In this document: positions 35,162 through 43,000 of the stretch, piece after piece
Numbering within the stretch: position 1 is the first letter of the stretch
How the letters are laid out: every line of letters starts with the position of its first letter
DNA from: RPQJ01 sp963712815
GTDB lineage: Bacteria; Pseudomonadota; Gammaproteobacteria; Steroidobacterales; Steroidobacteraceae
NCBI GenBank assembly: GCA_963712815.1
Contig: CAVQJL010000007.1
Coordinates: 1 to 64,000, forward strand
DNA: 64,000 nt
Direction: 5' to 3'
Notes under the pieces: generated by a model
What the model saw: the letters and a program-made list of their open reading frames with translations, nothing else
Database searches by the model: none
Told to the model about the DNA's origin: nothing
Made by a program: the position numbers and the translations under genes

Positions 35162-36370
35162 TCACCACCGCAGCAGCGAAGCGAGCGAAGGCAGCGCCAG
35201 CTTTCTCGCCGCGCCGCGCAGCCGGGCCTTCAGTTCACGCAGCGCCGACGCATCCAGCGGCGGATCGATCTCGGCCAGGGTGACCTGGTACACGGCTTCC
35301 TTGACCACGGCGAGCGCCGGCGAGGCGATCACCGATGCACCGCGTACCAGGAACGTGTCGAGATCGCCGAACGCGACGAGCATCGGCTTCGGTGCCGGCT
35401 TGAAGGCACGCAGGGGCCGACCGTCGAGCCAGCGCCTCGCATTGTCTGCCGCGCAGGCGCCCATCTGCATCGCGAAATACGCCTGCTTGGGCAGGGGACT
35501 CGGCAGCTCGGCCGCATCACCGGCCACGAACAGGTTCTCGAACCGCTTGCTCTGCAGGCCGGTCGCCACGGGGACCCATCGACCCGATTTCCCCGACAGG
35601 CCCGATTCGCGCAACAGCGGCGACGCGGTGACGCCGCCGGTCCAGATCGTGAGATCTGAACGAATTCGTTCGCCCGAGCGCAACTGGACGTGTCTGGAGG
35701 TCACGGCGGTCACCGGCGAACCGGTGCAGAAGCGCACGCCGTAGGTCGCGCTCCGGGCACGAACCGCCGCGTCGAGCGCGGGCGGAGCGCCGGCCAGCAG
35801 CCGCGCTCCGGCCTCGACCACTGCAAGTTGGAGCAGCCCATCGCGGCCGAAGCGACGCAGGATTTCCCCGAGGGCCTCGATCCCCTCGAGCCCGCCGCCA
35901 ACGATGACGACCGACGACTTGCTGGACCGTCGCGCAAGCGAGGCCAGCCTGCGACCGATGGCGGCGCAGTCGGCCACGCTCTTGAACGGCATCGAGTGGC
36001 GATCGGCGCCCGTCACGCCGAACGTGTCGTTGACTCCGCCCACGGCGAGGATGCAGGCGTCGAACTCGATCTCGCGGCCTTCAACGGTGACGAGGCGCCC
36101 CGCACGCGCATCGATCCCGGCAACCTCGGCCCTGACGAACCGATGCCCGGCCCTTGTCACGAGGCGGCGCAGCGGCAGGCGCAGGTCGGCCGGGCGCTTC
36201 ACGCCTGATAGCAGCTCGTGAATGTTGGGCAGCCACTCGAACCAGGGCGAGCGGTCGATGACCGTGACCGCATGACGGCGGTCGAGGTGTCGCGCCGCGG
36301 TCAGTCCGGCGAAGTTGCCCCCGACGATCACGATACGCGGGCGGGAGCGCATCGAAGTCCGCTGGGGCAT
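35162..36370 (-). CDS. NDH-2-like FAD/NAD(P)-binding oxidoreductase
   Basis: A 402-residue two-dinucleotide-binding flavoprotein: FAD motif RIVIVGGNFAGLTAARHLDR, NAD(P) motif SVVIVGGGLEGIEALGEILR, TIWTGGV and NLFVAGDAAEL. The fold is that of type II NADH dehydrogenases and sulfide:quinone reductase relatives. A YFAMQMGACAADN helix and C-terminal amphipathic region fit membrane association. No redox-active Cys pair of SQR stands out, so quinone-reducing NDH-2-like function is the best guess. Start ATG 36370 (another Met follows six codons later). Confidence 0.78.
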   Translation of the reverse strand: MPQRTSMRSRPRIVIVGGNFAGLTAARHLDRRHAVTVIDRSPWFEWLPNIHELLSGVKRPADLRLPLRRLVTRAGHRFVRAEVAGIDARAGRLVTVEGREIEFDACILAVGGVNDTFGVTGADRHSMPFKSVADCAAIGRRLASLARRSSKSSVVIVGGGLEGIEALGEILRRFGRDGLLQLAVVEAGARLLAGAPPALDAAVRARSATYGVRFCTGSPVTAVTSRHVQLRSGERIRSDLTIWTGGVTASPLLRESGLSGKSGRWVPVATGLQSKRFENLFVAGDAAELPSPLPKQAYFAMQMGACAADNARRWLDGRPLRAFKPAPKPMLVAFGDLDTFLVRGASVIASPALAVVKEAVYQVTLAEIDPPLDASALRELKARLRGAARKLALPSLASLLRW

Positions 36371-36536
36371 GGGGCTGGCACTCCTGGCCGTCCGCGTTGC
36401 TGGCAGGCAAGCGCCTCGCGCCGGTGCGTAGCAGCATAGCAAAGCCCGACGCTGCGCCCTGCCCCGGAGCGCGGGCACGACGGCAACCGCCGTCACTCGC
36501 AATCGCCGCGCCGGTGCAGGAGACTTTCACCGACTC

Positions 36537-37310
36537 ATGCGTGCCCTCGTGTCATTCCTCTCGTTCGTCGCGCTGGCCTACCTCGGGCTGGTCGCCTGGG
36601 TCTATGCGACGCAGCGCGCGCAGATCTACTTCCCCGTGCCCGAGACGAGGCATTCCGGCGCACAGGCCCTGTGGATCGAGAGCGAGGGGGAACGGATCAA
36701 GGTCTGGCGCGTCCCGCGTCCCGGCCCACGCGCGCTCATCTACTTCGGCGGCAACGCCGAGGACGTGGCCGGCAACGTCACCACCTTCGCCGCAGCGTTT
36801 CCCGGGCACTCGCTGTTCCTCGTGAACTATCGCGGCTATGGCGGCAGCAGCGGGCGGCCGACCGAGTGTGGGCTGAAGGCCGATGCACGCGCGATTTTCG
36901 ACCACGTCCACCAGTTGCACCCCGTCGTTGCCGTGATGGGCCGAAGCCTCGGCAGCGGCCTCGCCGTGGCCCTCGCCAGCGAACGCCCAGTCGACCGACT
37001 CGTGCTCGTGACGGCCTACGACAGCCTCGTCAATGTCGCGCGCGAGTACTTCGGGTGGCTACCGGTTGGATTGTTGATCAAGGACCGCTACGACTCGGCG
37101 GGCCTCGCCCGGGCGATCGAGGCGCCCGTGCTGGTGGTGGTTGCGGCGGAGGACGAGATCATCTCGCGGTCGCGCTCCGAAGCGCTCGCGAACTCGTTCG
37201 CGCCGGGCCAGGCACGCGTCGAAATAATCGATGGAGCGACTCACAACTCGCTCGACCTGTCGGGCGCGTATCTCGCGGTCATCCAGGACTTCCTGCGCTC
37301 GCAGGAGTGA
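36537..37310 (+). CDS. Membrane-anchored alpha/beta hydrolase (BEM46/ABHD13-like)
   Basis: A 257-residue protein: an N-terminal membrane anchor (LVSFLSFVALAYLGLVAWVY), YFGGNAEDVAGN, NYRGYGGSSGRPTE, nucleophile motif VMGRSLGSGLAVALA, AAEDEII and a final DGATHNSLDL with the catalytic His. The family (YfhR/BEM46) has no settled substrate; the serine-hydrolase triad looks complete. Transcribed alone. Confidence 0.86.
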   Translation: MRALVSFLSFVALAYLGLVAWVYATQRAQIYFPVPETRHSGAQALWIESEGERIKVWRVPRPGPRALIYFGGNAEDVAGNVTTFAAAFPGHSLFLVNYRGYGGSSGRPTECGLKADARAIFDHVHQLHPVVAVMGRSLGSGLAVALASERPVDRLVLVTAYDSLVNVAREYFGWLPVGLLIKDRYDSAGLARAIEAPVLVVVAAEDEIISRSRSEALANSFAPGQARVEIIDGATHNSLDLSGAYLAVIQDFLRSQE

Positions 37311-37414
37311 CATCCGGCAGGTCGCCAGGCCCCGGACAGCACCTCGTGCCGCGAACAGTCGCCCGTCCCCTCCCCCCGGACGGACCGTATGCATCCGCTC
37401 GCCCGGCGGCGCCC

Positions 37415-37930
37415 TCAATCGCGCAGGAACTCGACCAGGTGCAGGGATACCGTGACGACGTGCAGCAATAGCAGGCCCACCAGCCCGCGTGCGGCAAGGA
37501 TGTGATAATCGCGCCAGGCGAGCGCATCGCTCGACCCCTGCAGCAGGAACCAGCCAGCCCCGGTCACGGCGGTCGCGAGCAACAGCGCGAGCGACAGTCC
37601 CTCGATCAGCCCGAACAAGCCCCCGCCCTCGGCTGCGGGAATCCGGCCGCGCAGCAGACCCGCCAGGTCACGCCCGACGCCGGCAAGCTGCGACGGAGCC
37701 CACGGAAAATAGAGGCGCCAGCGTCCGCCACGGGTGCACGACCAGGCATAGGTCCCGCCGACCACCAGTGCCAGGAAGCCAAGCGTCACGTGCGCGTAGT
37801 CGAGCCAGCCCGCGCCCGACGAGATACGCCGCAGCATCGACACCCAGGGACTGCTGAGGATCAGCCAGAGCGTCAGCAACGCCACCGCGAGATGCTGCCG
37901 GTCCGACGACCGGTCGGGCGACTGGGTCAT
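37415..37930 (-). CDS. Cytochrome b561-like membrane protein
   Basis: A 171-residue protein with four membrane segments. Histidines in LDYAHVTLGFLALVVGG, WRDYHILAARG and LLLLHVVTVSLHLVEFLRD lie where heme b ligands sit in Ni,Fe-hydrogenase-type/b561 cytochromes. It would carry electrons across the inner membrane. It starts 7 bp after the hemG stop, so the two are likely co-expressed; a quinone or heme-pathway link is inference. Confidence 0.75.
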   Translation of the reverse strand: MTQSPDRSSDRQHLAVALLTLWLILSSPWVSMLRRISSGAGWLDYAHVTLGFLALVVGGTYAWSCTRGGRWRLYFPWAPSQLAGVGRDLAGLLRGRIPAAEGGGLFGLIEGLSLALLLATAVTGAGWFLLQGSSDALAWRDYHILAARGLVGLLLLHVVTVSLHLVEFLRD

Positions 37931-37937
37931 TCCCGGT

Positions 37938-38486
37938 TCAGGCCGGACGTCCGGCCACGCAGGCCGAGATTTGCGCCGCGAAGCGCCGCACCTCGTCCCA
38001 GTCGGTGTACTCGACATTGGTCGCGAGGTCGGTCGGGCCGCCCGTGAGCGTCATGATGAAGCGGATGATGTGCCGGTCGGACCAGCGGTACCGCTGATAG
38101 TCGAGGTTGCCACCGAACACGCCGAGCAGCGCCGGTTTCCAGGGCGAGCGCGCGACGAACGCCCTGACGTAGGGGTTGGTCTGGGGCGTGTTCTTGGCCG
38201 GCTTGCGTGCGACGAGATTCACCGAGAAGAAAGCGCTCGGCTTCGCTTCGAGCAGGGCGCGGTGACGGCGGACGAATTCGAGCACCGCAGGGTTGTGCTT
38301 GCCGTTGCGGATGCTCGCGCCGATCACGACCGCATCGAAGTCGGCCGGGTCCACGCCGCCGTCCAGCAACGGCACGATCTCCGTGCTTTCACCGAGTGCC
38401 GCCAGCTCGGACTGCAGCCGCTCGCAGATCTTGCGAGTCTGCCCATACACCCCGTGATACAGCAGAAGGATCCTGGCCACGCCCAA
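37938..38486 (-). CDS. hemG: Menaquinone-dependent protoporphyrinogen IX dehydrogenase HemG
   Basis: A 182-residue flavodoxin-fold protein: ILLLYHGVYGQTRKICERLQ (FMN phosphate loop), VVIGASIRNGKHNPAVLEFV, FFSVNLVARKP and YQRYRWSDRHIIRFIMTLTG match HemG of Gammaproteobacteria. It oxidises protoporphyrinogen IX to protoporphyrin IX with electrons passed to quinone. Length is right for the family. Followed closely by the cytochrome b gene. Confidence 0.92.
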   Translation of the reverse strand: MGVARILLLYHGVYGQTRKICERLQSELAALGESTEIVPLLDGGVDPADFDAVVIGASIRNGKHNPAVLEFVRRHRALLEAKPSAFFSVNLVARKPAKNTPQTNPYVRAFVARSPWKPALLGVFGGNLDYQRYRWSDRHIIRFIMTLTGGPTDLATNVEYTDWDEVRRFAAQISACVAGRPA

Positions 38487-38587
38487 TCCGCCTCGGATGA
38501 AAACGCGCGGATCTTAGCGGAGCCGGCGCCGAAAGCGGCATCGGTACTGACCCCGCCTCCACCAGCGCGACGCAGCGGCGACTCGCT

Positions 38588-39565
38588 TCAGGCCGGTGCT
38601 CGGAAATGCCCGAGGCGCTCCACGAGATGACGGGCGAACTGCCCTGCCGCGCGCGGCGCATGCATGAGGAACAACGAGGGCTCGGTGAGTTCGAGTTCGA
38701 GGACCACCGGCGTGCCGTGCGCGTCCCGCAACAGGTCGATACGCGCATACGCCGGCGCCGCGAAAGGAATGGCCGCATACGCGGCCGCGGCGATCCCGAG
38801 TTCAGACTGGTCCGCCTGGCGCGGACGGATCTCCTCGGGCGCGAACAACCCCTCGACCATCGCGGCGCCCGCACGCAGCAGCGGACCCTTGCGAATCGAG
38901 TGGCTGAACTCGCCACCGAGGTAAAGCACTGCCGTTTCGCCCTGCTCGTCAACGCGGGACAGGTAGGGCTGCAGGAGCAGGCTGCGGCCGTCGGTCAGAA
39001 GCCGATGGACGTGCTCGAGCGCACGTGCGGACTCGCTCGTGTGGTAACGCGCAGCATCGCGGGAGCCAGCTCCGATCGCCGGCTTGACGACGAACTCGTC
39101 GAACCGGCCCGGTTCCCCGACCGTCAGCGACGACGTGTCGCCGCGGAGGAACGCCGCGAGTTCGGCGCGGGGATCGCTGCCGGGCTCGACGAAACGGGTC
39201 GGCACCACCGGCACCCCGGCGACCGCGAGGTCCGACAGGTAGCGCTTGTCCGTGTTCCAGCGCACGACCTGCGGAGGGTTCAGCAGTCGGGTACCGGCTG
39301 CGCAGCGATCGCACCAGTCGAGGAATTCGTCGATCCGTTCGGCGTAGTCCCAGGTCGATCGCAGCAGAGCCGCACCGTACCCGGCCCAGTCCACCGCCGG
39401 GTCATTCCAGTACGGTGTTTCGACGGCAACGCCTGCCTCCTGCAGCGCCTCGACCAGCAACGGCATGTCCTCGTCGAGTTCCAGGGCCGCGCGCGCCGTC
39501 ACCAGCGCAATCCGTGGTCGCTGACGCTGCCGCTCCTTGGTAGCTCGCAAGATCATATCGATCAT
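38588..39565 (-). CDS. ATP-grasp domain protein (RimK/DcsG-like)
   Basis: A 325-residue ATP-grasp protein. Motifs seen: YGAALLRSTWDYAERIDEFL, LLNPPQVVRWNTDKRYLSDL, VVKPAIGAGSRDAARY (nucleotide loop), QPYLSRVDEQGETAVLYLGG and VLELELTEPSLFL (metal Glu). The layout resembles the D-cycloserine pathway ligase DcsG and related uncharacterised ATP-grasp enzymes that join a carboxylate to an amine or thiol. There are no other cycloserine genes nearby, so the product is unknown. Transcribed alone, divergent from the next gene across an AT-rich spacer. Confidence 0.78.
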   Translation of the reverse strand: MIDMILRATKERQRQRPRIALVTARAALELDEDMPLLVEALQEAGVAVETPYWNDPAVDWAGYGAALLRSTWDYAERIDEFLDWCDRCAAGTRLLNPPQVVRWNTDKRYLSDLAVAGVPVVPTRFVEPGSDPRAELAAFLRGDTSSLTVGEPGRFDEFVVKPAIGAGSRDAARYHTSESARALEHVHRLLTDGRSLLLQPYLSRVDEQGETAVLYLGGEFSHSIRKGPLLRAGAAMVEGLFAPEEIRPRQADQSELGIAAAAYAAIPFAAPAYARIDLLRDAHGTPVVLELELTEPSLFLMHAPRAAGQFARHLVERLGHFRAPA

Positions 39566-39712
39566 TGAATTTCCTCATCGGCAGCGTATATTTTCAACGT
39601 AGCCCCATGATTCGACGCTGATTTTCACTCGGGGCGAAACTCGAATTCACTATCGTTTATTACTCTAATTTACTGATAAATATAATAAAACAGCTGACGA
39701 CGAGGCTTCGCA

Positions 39713-40084
39713 ATGCAGACCACTCTGGAACGCTTTCGGGATGCCGCACTGGTTCTGGTGGGCGGCGGCCCGATCAAGCAGCGGCTGGCGCTGGCTTTCC
39801 ACGGTCACCTCAGCAATCTCGCGCTGGACGACCTGCCGCGCGAGCTCAGGAATCCGTACCTGACCCTGGCCGCCGCGTTTCACAGCGCGAGGCGCACAGG
39901 CAGCCTCGACGCCGTATCCGCCAGTGTCCTGAAGATGTCGGAAGCAGAGGCCTGCGAGCACGCCCAGGTGATCGTGCGTATGTTCGGCAGTCTCCACGAG
40001 ATTCCAGCCGCGAGCCGGCCCGCGACCGTGTTGCGTGCCGTTTCCGACGAGCAGGACCTCCCCGCGTTCCTTAATCGAGCTTGA
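39713..40084 (+). CDS. Conserved-looking small protein of unknown function (123 residues)
   Basis: A soluble, mostly helical 123-residue protein: ALVLVGGGPIKQRLALAFHG, LDDLPRELRNPYLTLAAAFH and VLKMSEAEACEHAQVIVRMF. Well-formed codon pattern and an AT-rich upstream region with several possible promoter hexamers support it as real. I recognise no domain. Its 3' end overlaps the convergent TIR-like gene by 14 bp. Confidence 0.65.
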   Translation: MQTTLERFRDAALVLVGGGPIKQRLALAFHGHLSNLALDDLPRELRNPYLTLAAAFHSARRTGSLDAVSASVLKMSEAEACEHAQVIVRMFGSLHEIPAASRPATVLRAVSDEQDLPAFLNRA

Positions 40085-40532
40085 ATTCGATCACGTCGAA
40101 GCGCGTCGTCTCCTCGTGACGCGCCTGTCGCTTGATGGCGTCGACGAGTTGCCGCTGGTCCCAGGGCACGACTTCGTCGCCCATCTCGAGTACGGCCGGA
40201 GCGAGGGTTTCATGGGTGCCGAACGGCTCCAGCACGACCACGGGTTTGTCGAAGGCCTTGGCGCAGTGCAACTGGAACTCGATCCAGTCGAGATGCTTGC
40301 GGTAGATCTGGGCTGGAAGCACGACCACTTCCGCGTCCCTGATCTGGCGCCGCAGGTCGTCGCGCAGGACCTCCCGGTCGCCGGGCGGACGCCGGTCGGG
40401 CGTGCTGGTGTTCAGGTAGAAAAAGTTGTCCACGCTCTCGAGGTACTCGAAGATGCGGTGGTAGTCGTCGTCCTCCTGCCAGACGTGACATACGAACAGG
40501 CGAATCGGGTTCTTCTGGGTTACGCTGCTCAC
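40071..40532 (-). CDS. TIR-like domain protein (MTH538/DUF1863 type)
   Basis: A 153-residue single-domain protein. It opens with a beta-strand RLFVCHVWQEDDDYHRIFEY where TIR domains have their first strand and A-box, has IRDAEVVVLPAQIYRKHLDW and Trp83-Ile-Glu85 (WIEFQLHCAKA) where the catalytic Glu of NADase TIR domains lies, and VVVLEPFG as the next strand. Related domains include ThsB of the Thoeris anti-phage system, which makes a cyclic-ADP-ribose signal. No ThsA-like partner is nearby; a divergent EEP hydrolase lies 113 bp away. Enzymatic activity is unproven. Confidence 0.75.
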   Translation of the reverse strand: MSSVTQKNPIRLFVCHVWQEDDDYHRIFEYLESVDNFFYLNTSTPDRRPPGDREVLRDDLRRQIRDAEVVVLPAQIYRKHLDWIEFQLHCAKAFDKPVVVLEPFGTHETLAPAVLEMGDEVVPWDQRQLVDAIKRQARHEETTRFDVIEFKLD

Positions 40533-40645
40533 GGGTCCTCCGTTCTGCAGGCCGGCGTACGGTACGTTCCGGGCTTAGTGTAGCTCAGGGCTCCAGCCCC
40601 CGGATGCTCCCGGCGGTCACCGGCGGCCGCTAGAATCGTCAACGC

Positions 40646-41401
40646 ATGCGCTTCCTGCTCTACAACATCCGCTACGCGACCGGCACCGGCGCCGCCTTCC
40701 ACCTGCCCGTCCCGGGCGCCGGGTACCTGCGAAGCAACCCCCGCGTCCTCGAGGGCATAACCCGCTTCATCAAGGGCATCGACCCCGACATCGTGGGCCT
40801 CGTCGAGGTGGATACGGGCTCGATCCGCAGCGGCCGGGTCAACCAGGCCGAGGTGATCGCCGAGTCGCTTGGTCACTATTCGACCTACCAGTGCAAGTAC
40901 GGCACCGACTCGCTCAACACGCTCGTGCCCATCGTCAACAAGCAGGCCAATGCATTCCTCGCCGCGCCGCGGGTCGAGGGCGAGCGCTTCCACTACTTCG
41001 ACACGGGCATCAAGCGGCTGATCATCGAGCTCGAGCTCGACGACCTGTGCGTGTTCCTCGTGCACCTGTCGCTCAAGTTCCGCCATCGCCAGGCGCAGCT
41101 GCGCCACCTGTTCGAACTGGTCCGCCGCACCACGAAGCCCGCTATCGTGGCCGGCGACTTCAACACTTTCTGGGGCGAGCACGAAATGGCCCTGTTCATG
41201 GAGGCGGCCGGACTGAAGAGCGCGAATCGCGACCGGTTGCCGTCCTACCCCGCGCGGCGTCCGCGGATGGAACTCGACTTCATCCTGCACACGCGTGGCA
41301 TCGAGGTCGATTCGTTCTCCGTCCCCGAAGTCACCTTCTCCGATCACCGGCCACTGGTCTGCGACTTCCGCGTGACCGGTGAGGTACGGGCCGCCGCATG
41401 A
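40646..41401 (+). CDS. Endonuclease/exonuclease/phosphatase (EEP) family protein
   Basis: A 251-residue EEP-fold protein: MRFLLYNIRYATGTGAAFHL (Asn), VGLVEVDTGS (metal Glu), VFLVHLSLKFRHRQAQLRHL, IVAGDFNTFWGEHE (GDFN) and FSDHRPLVCDF (SDHR). All catalytic positions are present, so a Mg-dependent phosphodiesterase or phosphatase acting on nucleic acid, lipid or nucleotide is expected. It is divergent from the TIR-like gene; about 120 bp separate it from the next gene. Confidence 0.85.
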   Translation: MRFLLYNIRYATGTGAAFHLPVPGAGYLRSNPRVLEGITRFIKGIDPDIVGLVEVDTGSIRSGRVNQAEVIAESLGHYSTYQCKYGTDSLNTLVPIVNKQANAFLAAPRVEGERFHYFDTGIKRLIIELELDDLCVFLVHLSLKFRHRQAQLRHLFELVRRTTKPAIVAGDFNTFWGEHEMALFMEAAGLKSANRDRLPSYPARRPRMELDFILHTRGIEVDSFSVPEVTFSDHRPLVCDFRVTGEVRAAA

Positions 41402-41521
41402 GGCGCTTGGCCGGAAGTCACAGCCCGCCGCCGACCGGCGTTCGGCCGCGTTCGCTGTGATACCATTTTCGTTTAGTCACGCGCCCCAGAGCGCGCGAAT
41501 CGCCAAAGGCACCCGCGCAAG

Positions 41522-42604
41522 ATGACCGAGCCAGCGATCCCGGATCTGAAGCTGCTGCGATCGTTCTCGCCCCTCGACGGACTCAAGGGCGAGAACCTGC
41601 GTGCGCTCGCGCGCAAGACCACGATCCGCGACCTCGCCCAGGGGCGGACGCTGTTCAAGGAAGGCGACGGGGACAAGCGGACGTTCTACCTCGTGTCGGG
41701 CACGCTCGACCTTCTCACCAACGGACGTGTCGTCGGCACCGTCACGGGCGGCACGCCGGAAGCACGCCACCCCGTCGCCCCCCTCCTGCCGCGCCGCTGC
41801 ACCGCACGCGCGGCATCGGAGCGCGTCGAGTACCTGTCGATCGACAGCGACCTGCTCGACGTCCTGATCACCTGGGACCAGACGGGCACCTACGAGGTCG
41901 GCGAACTGCACGCGGGCGGCGCGGCCGGCGACGACTGGATGACCCTGCTGCTGCAGAGCCGGGCCTTCCACAAGATTCCGCCGGCCAACCTGCAGGCGGT
42001 GTTCATGCGCATGCAGCGCATGGACTACGTCGCCGGCGACACGGTCGTTCGACAAGGCGATGAGGGTGAGCACTTCTACGCCATCGTGGCCGGTCGCTGC
42101 CTGGTCACGCGCGAGACCCCGCTCAACCGCGAGGGCATCAAGCTCGCCGAACTCGGAATGGGCGACACGTTCGGCGAGGAATCGCTGATTTCCGGCGCCA
42201 AGCGCAATGCCACCGTCACCATGACGACGGACGGCACCCTCATGCGGCTCGGGAAGGAAGACTTCAACTCGCTGCTCAACGAGCCGATGCTGCAGTGGGT
42301 GAGCTGCGAGGAGGCGCGCAGCATCGTGGCTGCCGGAGGCCGCTGGCTCGACGTGCGGCTACCGAGCGAGTTCGAGCACTGTCACTTCGAGCAGGCCATC
42401 AACGTGCCGCTCTACTTCGTGCGCCTGAAGCTCAAGACCCTCGACCCGGCCATCCCCTACGTCGTGTGCTGCGAGAACGGCCGGCGCAGCTCGGCGGCTG
42501 CTTACATCCTCGGGGAACGCGGCTTCGACACCCACGTGCTCCGCGGAGGGATCGCTGAGTCGGACCTGGCCGAGGCGCTGAACTCGCCCGGCGAAGGCAA
42601 CTGA
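41522..42604 (+). CDS. Two cyclic-nucleotide-binding domains fused to a rhodanese domain
   Basis: A 360-residue protein with three parts. A first, degenerate cNMP-like domain (residues about 10-135; LARKTTIRDLAQGRTLFKEG) comes first. A second, better cNMP domain (about 150-265; DYVAGDTVVRQGDEGEHFYA, MGDTFGEESLISGAKRNATV) follows. A C-terminal rhodanese domain (about 275-355) has WLDVRLPSEFEHCHFEQAIN and active-site Cys in VVCCENGRRSSAAAYILGER. No DNA-binding HTH is present, so this is a signal-gated sulfur transferase or redox protein rather than a Crp regulator. Similar cNMP-rhodanese fusions occur in Gammaproteobacteria; the role is not established. Confidence 0.82.
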   Translation: MTEPAIPDLKLLRSFSPLDGLKGENLRALARKTTIRDLAQGRTLFKEGDGDKRTFYLVSGTLDLLTNGRVVGTVTGGTPEARHPVAPLLPRRCTARAASERVEYLSIDSDLLDVLITWDQTGTYEVGELHAGGAAGDDWMTLLLQSRAFHKIPPANLQAVFMRMQRMDYVAGDTVVRQGDEGEHFYAIVAGRCLVTRETPLNREGIKLAELGMGDTFGEESLISGAKRNATVTMTTDGTLMRLGKEDFNSLLNEPMLQWVSCEEARSIVAAGGRWLDVRLPSEFEHCHFEQAINVPLYFVRLKLKTLDPAIPYVVCCENGRRSSAAAYILGERGFDTHVLRGGIAESDLAEALNSPGEGN

Positions 42605-42640
42605 GCGCGCGATGACCACCCCCGCCGCGCGGGCGGCTTG

Positions 42641-43000
42641 CTACATCGTGTGGGTCGGCTTGTCGCCTCCGAGTGCACCCGCGAGGTAGGACTCGATCTT
42701 GCGCTGCGTCGCGCCCCGGTCCTGCTCGCTGAACTGGACCCCGATGCCGGCCGTTCGCTTGCCCTGGGCGCCCTTCGGGGTCATCCAGATCACCCGACCC
42801 GCCACCGGCAGCTTCTCGTCCTCGCCCATGAGGTTGAGCAACATGAACACCTCGTCCCCGAGGCGGTAGTTGCTACCGGTCGGCACGAACAGCCCGCCGT
42901 TCTTCACGAAAGGCATGTATGCAAGGTACAGGGCGCTCTTGTCCTTGATCGTGAGCGTGAGCAGTCCGGGCTTGCTTGGTTGCCGTGTCACGGGACCCAT
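42641..43000 (-). CDS. pilZ: PilZ domain protein (type IV pilus PilZ type)
   Basis: A 119-residue PilZ protein: LLTLTIKDKSALYLAYMPFV, KNGGLFVPTGSNYRLGDEVF, VAGRVIWMTPKGAQGKRTAG and IGVQF. The RxxxR c-di-GMP motif of canonical PilZ domains is not seen at the N-terminus, as in Pseudomonas PilZ that acts in pilus assembly through PilB/FimX. It overlaps the holB stop (TGATG), its usual place after holB. Confidence 0.9.
   Translation of the reverse strand: MGPVTRQPSKPGLLTLTIKDKSALYLAYMPFVKNGGLFVPTGSNYRLGDEVFMLLNLMGEDEKLPVAGRVIWMTPKGAQGKRTAGIGVQFSEQDRGATQRKIESYLAGALGGDKPTHTM

Noticed and set aside
38588..39565. D-cycloserine biosynthetic cluster
   Set aside because: Only the DcsG-like ATP-grasp gene is present; none of the other pathway genes are nearby.
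40071..41401. Thoeris anti-phage system
   Set aside because: Only a TIR-like protein is present; no ThsA (SIR2/Macro-SLOG) gene or other defence genes lie nearby.
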